Shown: one piece after another, positions 9,249-16,265 of the stretch | How the letters are laid out: the number at the start of each line of letters is the position of its first letter | Numbering within the stretch: position 1 is the stretch's first letter | Source of the DNA: Prescottella equi | GTDB lineage: Bacteria; Actinomycetota; Actinomycetes; Mycobacteriales; Mycobacteriaceae | DNA: 64,000 bases | Direction of reading: 5' to 3' | NCBI RefSeq assembly: GCF_002094305.1 | Contig: NZ_LWTX01000007.1 | Coordinates: 1-64,000 of the forward strand | Notes under the pieces: generated by a model | Database searches by the model: none | Told to the model about the DNA's origin: nothing | Seen by the model: only the letters and a program-made list of their open reading frames with translations | Program-made: the position numbers and the translations under genes

Positions 9249-9494
9249 GTACGGTTCCTTTCGGCCGACGCCCGGACGACAGCGACAAAAGTCAGCTGTC
9301 AGCGAACACCCTCATCCTCGCCGATCACATCGTGCGAGTTCAGAGCGGGTGCTGTTAGGGACGACACACCGAGCGCGAATCGGGAACAACCCGATCAAGT
9401 CGAACGTCTGACAGAGTGGACCTACCGCGTCACCCCCGACGCGGCGGAAGACCCCAGGCGGTGGGTGCGAGCCCGCAGCCAGTTCGGAGGAGTC

Positions 9495-9698
9495 ATGCCC
9501 GGAACACTGACCAGCCCCCCGTTGACCGCTGCCGACCGGTGCGACCGGTGCAGCGCCGGAGCCCGCGTGCGCGCCGTGCTCGCGAGCGGAGGAGAACTCC
9601 TCTTCTGCCAGCATCACGCCAACGAGCATGCCGATCGTCTTCGCGAGATGAACGCCACCATCGTGAGCGACTCGGAATCCTCCGCGACGACGATCTGA
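9495..9698 (+). CDS. small cysteine/histidine-rich conserved protein (DUF7455-like)
   Basis: 67 aa from ATG 9495, directly after GGAGGAG. It contains CDRCSAGARVRAVLASGGEL, then LLFCQHHANEH, a CxxC...CxHH arrangement that probably binds one zinc ion. Short proteins of this pattern are conserved near sigB in mycobacteria (I recall Rv2708c as the counterpart) and in other actinobacteria. No function is known. The frame is open upstream, but the RBS and the conserved start support 9495. A strong hairpin follows the gene. Confidence 0.8.
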   Translation: MPGTLTSPPLTAADRCDRCSAGARVRAVLASGGELLFCQHHANEHADRLREMNATIVSDSESSATTI

Positions 9699-9738
9699 CG
9701 CGTCAGCCTCCGGGCGGACCCCCGTCCGTCCCCGTTCC

Positions 9739-9774
9739 CGAAGCGGGCGGCCACCCAGGTGGCCGCCCGCTTCG
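9739..9774. terminator. bidirectional hairpin terminator
   Basis: A 17-bp perfect inverted repeat (arms 9739-9755 and 9758-9774, core GCGGGCGGCCACC) lies between the convergent 67-aa protein gene and the helicase gene, followed by GTTT on the plus strand. It can serve both transcripts; the U-tract is weak, as is usual in actinobacteria. Confidence 0.75.
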
Positions 9775-9786
9775 GCGTTTGCGGGT

Positions 9787-11523
9787 TCACCACTGCCGCA
9801 GCGTCGCGATCCGGTCGGTGAGCTGTTCCACCGTCGCGATCGCGGTCGGCGGACCACCGCAGGCGCGGCGGAGTTCGCCGTGGATGATGCCGTGCGGCTT
9901 CCCCGTCCGGTGATGGTGCATGGCCACCAGCGAGTTGAGTTCGCGCCGCAGATTCGCCAGCTGGCCCGCCGAAGCCACCCGCTCCGCGACCTGCGGAACC
10001 GGTGGAGGTACCGGCGCTTCCGCGGCGGCCGCGGGCTTGTCGATCTGGCTCTGCTGCCGCTGCCGCAGCAGTGCGCGCATCTGTTCGGCGTCCAGCAGTC
10101 CGGGCAGTCCGAGATAGTCGGCTTCCTCGTCGGACCCGGAGAACGTGGCGGTTCCGAACGAAGAGCCGTCGTAGATCACCTGGTCGAGTTCGGCGTCCGC
10201 ACCGAGCGAGGTGAACGCCTTCTCCTCCTCGCCGGGCTCGTCCTTCTGCTTGTTCGCATCCGCGATCAGCTCGTCGTCGAGGCCGTCCTTCTCGCGGTGC
10301 GGCTTGCCGAGGATGTGGTCACGCTGCGCCTCGAGCTGGCTCGCGAGATCGAGTAGGACGGGAACCGACGGCAGGAACACGCTCGCCGTCTCCCCCTTCA
10401 CGCGCGATCGCACGAACCGCCCGATGGCCTGTGCGAAGAACAGCGGCGTCGAGGCACTCGTGGCGTAGACGCCGACGGCGAGGCGCGGGACGTCGACACC
10501 CTCGGACACCATGCGCACCGCCACCATCCACGGCTGCGTGCTCTTGGAGAACTCCGCGATCCGCTTGGAGGCGGTGGGATCGTCGGACAGGATCAGCGCG
10601 GGCGCTTCCCCGGTGATGGCCTCGAGCTGTTTCGCGTAGGCGCGGGCCACGGTCTGGTCGGTCGCGATGACCAGACCGCCGGCGTCGGGCATGCCGCCTG
10701 CACGAAGCTGGCCGAGCCGCGTGTTCGCGGCCGCCAGCACCGACGGAATCCAGTCGCCGGCCGGATCCAGGGCCGTCCGCCAGGCACGGGCCGTCTGCTC
10801 GGCGTTCAGCGGCTCGCCGAGGCGGGCGGCGAACTCCTCGCCGGCGCTGTTGCGCCAGCGCGCCTCACCCGAGTAGGCGAGGAAGACGACCGGGCGGACG
10901 ACGCCGTCGGCGAGCGCGTCGGAGTAGCCGTATGTGTGGTCGGCCTTCGAGCGCTGGTGACCCTCGTTGTCCGGTTCGTAGGTGACGAACGGGATGGGAC
11001 TGTCGTCGCTGCGGAACGGGGTTCCTGTGAGCGCGAGGCGGCGGGTCGCGTCGCCGTACGCCTCGCGGATCGCGTCGCCCCAGCTCTTCGCGTCGCCGCC
11101 GTGGTGGATCTCGTCGAGGATCACCAACGTGCGTCGCGCCGCCGTGCGGGCATGATGCTTGAACGGGTGGGAGGCGACCTGCGCGTACGTGACCACGACA
11201 CCGTGGTAGTCCGCCGACGTCTGTCCGGTCGAGTTGGAGAAGTTGGAGTCGAGCGCGATGCCGTTTCGCGCGGCCGACTCGGCCCACTGGTGCTTGAGGT
11301 GCTCGGTGGGCGCGACGACCGTGATCTGGTCCACGGTCCGATCGCGCAACAGCTCGGCCGCCACCCGCAGTGCGAACGTGGTCTTACCGGCTCCCGGCGT
11401 GGCGACCGCGAGAAAGTCCCGCGGCTTGGTCGCCAGGTACTTAGTGAGGGCGCGCCGCTGCCATGCTCGCAGGGAGCCGGTGGGAGCAGGTGCAGTTTCG
11501 ACGGTTCCGGGTTCAGCGCTCAC
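9787..11523 (-). CDS. DEAD/DEAH-box superfamily 2 helicase
   Basis: 578 aa from GTG 11523 (GCGAGGTG upstream). N-terminal helicase core: RAWQRRALTKYL (Q-like motif), Walker A ATPGAGKTTF (about 41-50), VVTYAQV, Walker B LDEIHHGG (DEIH), and LTGTPFRSD in place of SAT. The second RecA lobe contains MVSEGVDVPRLAVGVYAT and FAQAIGRFVRSR (motif VI). The last 170 residues are acidic and then His/Arg-rich (MHHHRTGKPHG), outside the helicase. It resembles COG1061-type helicases of DNA repair or RNA metabolism; nothing nearby suggests a defence role. The exact substrate is unknown. Confidence 0.85.
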   Translation of the reverse strand: MSAEPGTVETAPAPTGSLRAWQRRALTKYLATKPRDFLAVATPGAGKTTFALRVAAELLRDRTVDQITVVAPTEHLKHQWAESAARNGIALDSNFSNSTGQTSADYHGVVVTYAQVASHPFKHHARTAARRTLVILDEIHHGGDAKSWGDAIREAYGDATRRLALTGTPFRSDDSPIPFVTYEPDNEGHQRSKADHTYGYSDALADGVVRPVVFLAYSGEARWRNSAGEEFAARLGEPLNAEQTARAWRTALDPAGDWIPSVLAAANTRLGQLRAGGMPDAGGLVIATDQTVARAYAKQLEAITGEAPALILSDDPTASKRIAEFSKSTQPWMVAVRMVSEGVDVPRLAVGVYATSASTPLFFAQAIGRFVRSRVKGETASVFLPSVPVLLDLASQLEAQRDHILGKPHREKDGLDDELIADANKQKDEPGEEEKAFTSLGADAELDQVIYDGSSFGTATFSGSDEEADYLGLPGLLDAEQMRALLRQRQQSQIDKPAAAAEAPVPPPVPQVAERVASAGQLANLRRELNSLVAMHHHRTGKPHGIIHGELRRACGGPPTAIATVEQLTDRIATLRQW

Positions 11524-11785
11524 ATCGCACCTCGCCACAGTCTTCGCACAGTTGTTCCCACTCCTCGCTTCGCCGACAGGGGTCACGGCTGCTGCCACGG
11601 CACGGTCTCGGAGCCCCGATCTCCGGCAACGACCCCCGAGGAGCCTAGCGCCCGACACCGACCGTTTCAGCATCAGCTCGGGGCGCCGACCGAAGCGGCA
11701 GGTGAGCACCCGCTGACGGAATCGTGCCGACACGGCCGCACCCCACCGAGCATCTCGGCGCGTCGTCAGGAATCCTGGAAGCATC

Positions 11786-12895
11786 ATGGGCGAGACTCCG
11801 GCAGCGAAGAAGCACCGACCGTTCAAGCGGTGCGCTCAGGTCGTGGGCCGGACCGCGAGCAAGGCCTGGGACGACTCGATCTTCGGCAAGTCCGCCACGG
11901 CCGCGTTCTGGCAGACGCTCTCGCTACCCCCGCTACTGCTGGGCCTGCTCGGCAGCCTCGGCTACGTCGGCGGCTGGTTCGGCCCCAACACCGTCGAGAT
12001 CATCCAGTCGAAGATCATCACGTTCAGCCACACCGTGTTCAGCGAGAACGTCGTCGACCAGATCATCCAGCCGACCGTCGGCGACGTCCTCGGGCGCGGG
12101 CGGCCGGAGATCATCTCGGTGGGCTTTCTGCTGTCGCTGTGGGCGGGATCGTCGGCGATATCGACGTTCGTCGATTCGATCGTCGAGGCCCACGGCCAGC
12201 AGGACGCCCGGCACCCGGTGTGGCAGCGCGTGTTCGCGCTGCTGCTCTACGTCGGGTTCCTCATCCTCGCGGTCTTCACGTTGCCGCTGGTCGCGCTGGG
12301 CCCGACGATCATCGGCCGCGTGCTGCCGGAATCGTGGCACACGGTCGGGACGGAGATGGTGGATGCGTTCTACTACCCCGCGGTGGGCCTGCTGCTGATC
12401 ATCGGCCTGACGACGCTGTACAAGGTTGCGCTGCCGAAGTCGCTGCCGTGGCACCGACTGCTGGGCGGGGCACTGCTCGCGGGAGTGTTCTTCATGGCGG
12501 CCAGCACGATTCTGCGCTGGTATCTGAGCGCGATAGCCGGCACCGGCTACACCTACGGCGCGCTCGCCACGCCCATCGCGTTCCTGCTCTTCACGTTCTT
12601 CCTGGGATTCGCGGTGGTGCTCGGCGCCGAGTTCAATGCCACCATCCAGGAGTTCTGGCCCGCCCGGGCGACCCGCATGGAGCAGGTCCGCGACTGGATC
12701 GCCGCGCAGGCTGCGATCGATGCGTCGGACGAAGCCGGACCGGTGACCGCGATCACGAGGCGAATCACGACCGGACCGATCCGCTTCACGTCTGATCGCT
12801 CACAGTCCGAGGACACCGAATCGGTGGACACGCCCGAGGTCGACGCATCCACCGAGGAGCCGACGGATCAGTCGCCCTTGCGCAACCCGTCGTAG
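11786..12895 (+). CDS. YihY/virulence factor BrkB family membrane protein
   Basis: 369 aa integral membrane protein with about six hydrophobic segments between residues 40 and 290. The family pattern is visible: FWQTLSLPPLLLGLLGSLG, GRPEIISVGFLLSLWAGSSA, YYPAVGLLLIIGLTTLYK, LPWHRLLGGALLAG and LGFAVVLGAEFNATIQEFWP. The cytoplasmic C-terminus is acidic. Early assignment of E. coli YihY as RNase BN was withdrawn, and the function remains unclear. The position corresponds to Rv2707. Its last 28 bp overlap the convergent DUF3039 gene. Confidence 0.87.
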   Translation: MGETPAAKKHRPFKRCAQVVGRTASKAWDDSIFGKSATAAFWQTLSLPPLLLGLLGSLGYVGGWFGPNTVEIIQSKIITFSHTVFSENVVDQIIQPTVGDVLGRGRPEIISVGFLLSLWAGSSAISTFVDSIVEAHGQQDARHPVWQRVFALLLYVGFLILAVFTLPLVALGPTIIGRVLPESWHTVGTEMVDAFYYPAVGLLLIIGLTTLYKVALPKSLPWHRLLGGALLAGVFFMAASTILRWYLSAIAGTGYTYGALATPIAFLLFTFFLGFAVVLGAEFNATIQEFWPARATRMEQVRDWIAAQAAIDASDEAGPVTAITRRITTGPIRFTSDRSQSEDTESVDTPEVDASTEEPTDQSPLRNPS

Positions 12896-13104
12896 ATCTT
12901 CTTGCACTCGGGGCACACCGGCGACCCGGGCTTGGCGGACTTGGTCACCGGAAAGACCTCGCCACACAGCGCGACGACATGCGTTCCCATGACCGCGCTC
13001 TCGGCGATCTTGTTCTTCTTCACGTAGTGGAAGAACTTGGGAGTGTCGTCGTCCGTCGTCTCGTCAGTGGTGGTGTCGGGACGTTCCTTCGTCAAAGTGC
13101 TCAC
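12868..13104 (-). CDS. DUF3039 family protein
   Basis: 78 aa. The first 22 residues are Thr/Asp-rich; then follow KFFHYVKKNKIAESAVMG, VVALCGEVFPV and PVCPECKKIYDGL. The single C (CGE) plus CPEC and the His could bind zinc. This agrees with the small actinobacterial DUF3039 family. The 3' end overlaps the convergent YihY gene by 28 bp, so the two coding regions share sequence. The start is 59 bp from the divergent DUF3099 gene. Confidence 0.85.
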   Translation of the reverse strand: MSTLTKERPDTTTDETTDDDTPKFFHYVKKNKIAESAVMGTHVVALCGEVFPVTKSAKPGSPVCPECKKIYDGLRKGD

Positions 13105-13163
13105 CCCTCAATAATGCCGCAAGCGCATGTGCAATTGCCGCCCGAGAGTGGAACAGTGGAACC

Positions 13164-13520
13164 ATGGCGAGAACATCGGGGTTCGGCGACTCCGCCGAGA
13201 GCGGCACACCCCGCCACCCGGCACTGATCACCGAGGCGCAGCAGTCCATCGAGGATCAGCACCGAGCGCGCGTGAAGAAGTACCTGACGATCATGTCGTT
13301 CCGGATTCCCGCGCTCATTCTCGCGGCGCTCGCGTACGGTGCGTTCGGCAACGCCTGGATCTCGGTCGGCATCATCGCGCTGTCGATTCCGCTGCCGTGG
13401 ATCGCGGTCCTCATCGCGAACGACCGGCCACCGCGCTCGAAGGACGAACCCAGCCGGTACGACAACCGCAACTCGTCCCGCGCGATCGAGTCGCGGAACG
13501 ACCGCACCATCGAGGGTTGA
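13164..13520 (+). CDS. DUF3099 family membrane protein
   Basis: 118 aa. Soluble N-terminus with PALITEAQQSIEDQHRARVKK, then two membrane segments (about 43-62 and 66-84: FRIPALILAALAYGAFG, ISVGIIALSIPLPWIAVLIA) and a charged, Arg/Asp-rich C-terminus. This matches DUF3099; the M. tuberculosis counterpart by position is Rv2709, upstream of sigB. Function unknown. Confidence 0.83.
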   Translation: MARTSGFGDSAESGTPRHPALITEAQQSIEDQHRARVKKYLTIMSFRIPALILAALAYGAFGNAWISVGIIALSIPLPWIAVLIANDRPPRSKDEPSRYDNRNSSRAIESRNDRTIEG

Positions 13521-13567
13521 CTCGCGCGGCCGACCGGTCGTGACCGGCCTGCTGCAACAATGCTCGC

Positions 13568-15046
13568 GTGACCCGTGATCTCCTGCTGTCCGTGTGCGGC
13601 CCCCTTCGCGAGGCGCTCACGCGCTGCAAGTTCGACACCGACTCGATTCTCGACCTCCTGGGCCCGCAGGCCCACGCCGCCCTGGACCGGCACGAGCCGG
13701 TACCGGTCCGCCGCGCGTCCGCGGTCGGCGGCGATCTCGGTCTTCTCGTTCGACTGTTCCTGCTCGGTGACGACTGCGACGTCGCCGACGTCGCGTCCGC
13801 GCTGAGTCCTCTCGACATCGACGACGCCGTCGCCGCCGGCCTGCTGTCGCGTGACGGCGACACCGTGCGGGCCGAACTGGATCTGCGCCCGCTGGATCTG
13901 GGCACCGGCAACCGGTGGGTGCTGTCCGACCTCGACGGCTCGATGCGGACTCGCCCCACCGCCGACGACCACGTGATCGGTGTGGGTCACGCGTCCCTGT
14001 CCTTGTTGCAGGGCACCCCCACCCGTCCGGTCGGCACCGTGCTCGACGTCGGCACCGGATGCGGCATCCAGGCGCTGCGCGCGGCGGACTATGCGGGCAC
14101 GGTGACGGCAACCGACGTCAACCCGCGGGCGACCGACCTGACCGCGGCCACCGCGGCACTGAACGGACTCGACTTCGAGATCCTCGAGGGTTCGTGGTTC
14201 GAGCCGGTCGCGGGCCGCACCTTCGATCAGATCGTCGCGAACCCGCCGTTCGTGGTCAGCGAGGCCCGGGTGGTCAACAGCTACCGCGACTCGGGTCTGG
14301 ACCTCGACGGCGCGAGCGAACTGATGATCTCCGAAGCCGCGGACCATCTCGCACCGGGCGGGACGGCCGCGATGCTCGCGTCGTGGCTGCACGTCGACGG
14401 CGAGGACTGGCGCCACCGGGTGGCGTCGTGGCTGCCCGCTCACGGCGTCGACGCGTGGATCGTCCAGCGTGACGTCGCCGATCCCGCTCTCTACGTCGGG
14501 ACGTGGCTGCGCGACGGCGGCGGCGATCTGCGAGATCCGGCGGTGCAGGCCCGCGCCGAGGCGTGGCTCGATCATCTCGCCGAAGCCGATGTCGAGGGGG
14601 TCGGATTCGGGTTCGTCTACCTCCGGCGGACGGATGCGCCGTCGGACATCCTGTGCGAGGACCTGCGGCACGGTTTCAGCGATCCGCTCGGCGACGAGGC
14701 ACTCGCCTACTTCGACCGGCTGGCATGGCTGCGCGAGCACGACGTACTCGCGTCGCGTTTCACGGTGCGCCCCGACACTGCCCTCGAACGGGTCTTCCTT
14801 CCCGGCGACGACGGCTGGAAGCAGGTGGTCGCGCGGGTGCACCGCGGCAACGGCCCGCAGTGGCAGCACGAGGTGGACGATCTGGCGGCCGCGCTGCTTG
14901 CGGGAATGCGCGGTGACGGGTTGGTGTTGGAAGAACTCGTCACGCTACTCGCCTTCGCGCACGACGAGGACGAGGAATCGCTGGCCGCCACCGCGATACC
15001 GCTGGTGCACTCGCTGGTGCGTCACGGGTTGATCGAACCCGCCTGA
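13568..15046 (+). CDS. class I SAM-dependent methyltransferase, HemK/RlmG-like
   Basis: 492 aa from GTG 13568. The N-terminal part (about 1-150) is an alpha-helical region with repeated short acidic helices. The catalytic domain carries motif I VLDVGTGCGIQAL (about 157-169), acidic motif II TATDVNPRA, and NPPF (IVANPPFVVS), the signature of N5-Gln or exocyclic N6-Ade/N2-Gua methyltransferases. The C-terminal third is a second uncharacterised domain seen in actinobacterial proteins of this length. The target (release factor, ribosomal protein or rRNA) cannot be read from the sequence. It ends about 150 bp before sigB. Confidence 0.78.
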   Translation: MTRDLLLSVCGPLREALTRCKFDTDSILDLLGPQAHAALDRHEPVPVRRASAVGGDLGLLVRLFLLGDDCDVADVASALSPLDIDDAVAAGLLSRDGDTVRAELDLRPLDLGTGNRWVLSDLDGSMRTRPTADDHVIGVGHASLSLLQGTPTRPVGTVLDVGTGCGIQALRAADYAGTVTATDVNPRATDLTAATAALNGLDFEILEGSWFEPVAGRTFDQIVANPPFVVSEARVVNSYRDSGLDLDGASELMISEAADHLAPGGTAAMLASWLHVDGEDWRHRVASWLPAHGVDAWIVQRDVADPALYVGTWLRDGGGDLRDPAVQARAEAWLDHLAEADVEGVGFGFVYLRRTDAPSDILCEDLRHGFSDPLGDEALAYFDRLAWLREHDVLASRFTVRPDTALERVFLPGDDGWKQVVARVHRGNGPQWQHEVDDLAAALLAGMRGDGLVLEELVTLLAFAHDEDEESLAATAIPLVHSLVRHGLIEPA

Positions 15047-15134
15047 CGCGTTCCCGGGCGCGTACCTTCTCAGGAACTTCTCAGGGGACCTCGGCGATAC
15101 CCGCAGGTCAGGGGCGGCGACGACGAATCGTCTC

Positions 15135-15162
15135 GGGAACTTTCCCGGACCGTCGAAGCGTT
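15135..15162 (+). promoter_or_regulatory. ECF-type (SigE/SigH-like) promoter of sigB
   Basis: GGGAAC (15135-15140) and CGTT (15159-15162) are separated by 18 bp, which fits the GGAAC-N17/18-(C)GTT consensus of extracytoplasmic-function sigma factors SigE/SigH. It lies 36 bp upstream of the sigB start. In M. tuberculosis sigB is known to be driven by such promoters. A second GGAAC at 15073-15077 has only a poor -10 partner. Confidence 0.7.
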
Positions 15163-15197
15163 GAGGGATATGAGACACCCCGACGAGGAGGCAGGTC

Positions 15198-16166
15198 ATG
15201 ACAAGCCCCGGCACCACTCGACCCCGCACCATCGACTCCGATCTGGACGGCCAGAGCCCGGCCGCAGATCTCGTTCGCGTCTATCTGAACGGGATCGGCC
15301 GTACAGCCCTGCTGACGGCCGCTGACGAGGTCGATCTGGCGCGGCGCATCGAGGCGGGGTTGTACGCCGCGCACGTGCTCGCGACCAAGAAGCGGCTCAC
15401 CGCGGCCAAGAAGCGCGATCTCGCGACCATCGTCCGGGACGGCGAGGCAGCACGCCGCCACCTCCTGGAGGCCAATCTGCGCCTCGTGGTGTCGCTGGCG
15501 AAGCGCTACACCGGACGCGGCATGCCGCTCCTGGACCTCATCCAGGAGGGCAACCTCGGCCTGATCCGCGCGATGGAGAAGTTCGACTACGCGAAGGGCT
15601 TCAAGTTCTCCACGTACGCCACGTGGTGGATCCGTCAGGCGATCACGCGCGGCATGGCTGATCAGAGCCGAACGATCCGACTGCCTGTCCACCTCGTCGA
15701 GCAGGTCAACAAGCTGGCCCGGATCAAGCGTGAGCTGCACCAGCAGCTCGGGCGCGAGGCCACCGACGAGGAACTGTCGCAGGAGTCGGGAATCCCCGAG
15801 CACAAGATCGCGGACCTGCTCGACCACAGCCGCGACCCGGTGAGCCTGGACATGCCCGTCGGCAACGACGAGGAAGCGCCGCTGGGCGACTTCATCGAGG
15901 ACTCCGAGGCCACGTCCGCGGAGAACGCGGTCATCGCCGGGCTGCTGCACAGCGACGTCCGCAGCGTCCTGGCCACCCTCGACGAGCGGGAGCAGCAGGT
16001 GATCCGCCTGCGCTACGGCCTCGACGACGGCCAGCCGCGCACCCTCGACCAGATCGGCAAGCTGTTCGGTCTCTCCCGCGAACGCGTGCGGCAGATCGAG
16101 CGTGAGGTGATGGGCAAGCTCCGTCAGGGTGAGCGCGCCGATCGTCTGCGCGCCTACGCGAGCTGA
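15198..16166 (+). CDS. sigB: primary-like sigma factor SigB
   Basis: 322 aa group 2 sigma factor. It lacks the long N-terminal extension of SigA and begins with a 30-residue tail before region 1.2 ([12 protein letters not shown]). Region 2 ([37 protein letters not shown]) matches SigA, so similar -10 recognition is expected; region 4.2 is [20 protein letters not shown]. In mycobacteria SigB supports stress and stationary-phase transcription. An AGGAGG-type ribosome site (GAGGAGG, ending 9 bp before the ATG) precedes it. The intergenic gap holds an ECF-type promoter, and a hairpin terminator follows. Confidence 0.96.
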   Translation: MTSPGTTRPRTIDSDLDGQSPAADLVRVYLNGIGRTALLTAADEVDLARRIEAGLYAAHVLATKKRLTAAKKRDLATIVRDGEAARRHLLEANLRLVVSLAKRYTGRGMPLLDLIQEGNLGLIRAMEKFDYAKGFKFSTYATWWIRQAITRGMADQSRTIRLPVHLVEQVNKLARIKRELHQQLGREATDEELSQESGIPEHKIADLLDHSRDPVSLDMPVGNDEEAPLGDFIEDSEATSAENAVIAGLLHSDVRSVLATLDEREQQVIRLRYGLDDGQPRTLDQIGKLFGLSRERVRQIEREVMGKLRQGERADRLRAYAS

Positions 16167-16184
16167 CCCCTTCTCGACCGGCTT

Positions 16185-16239
16185 CCCGGCCGATCTTCCG
16201 TACCCTCCCCCTCGGGTCCGGAAGGTCGGCCGGGTTTCT
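16185..16239 (+). terminator. sigB terminator hairpin
   Basis: Arms CCCGGCCGATCTTCCG (16185-16200) and CGGAAGGTCGGCCGGG (16219-16234), 16 bp with one G-U pair, are followed by TTTCT. An inner ACCC/GGGT pair extends the stem. The hairpin starts 18 bp after the sigB stop and lies just before the end of the convergent acetyltransferase gene. Confidence 0.75.
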
Positions 16240-16265
16240 CGTTCACGGAGGTTCGCGGCGGTCGG

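Noticed and set aside
9787-11523. SF2 helicase as part of a phage-defence system
   Set aside because: No nuclease, methyltransferase, argonaute or other defence partner lies nearby; the neighbours are core-genome genes in conserved order.
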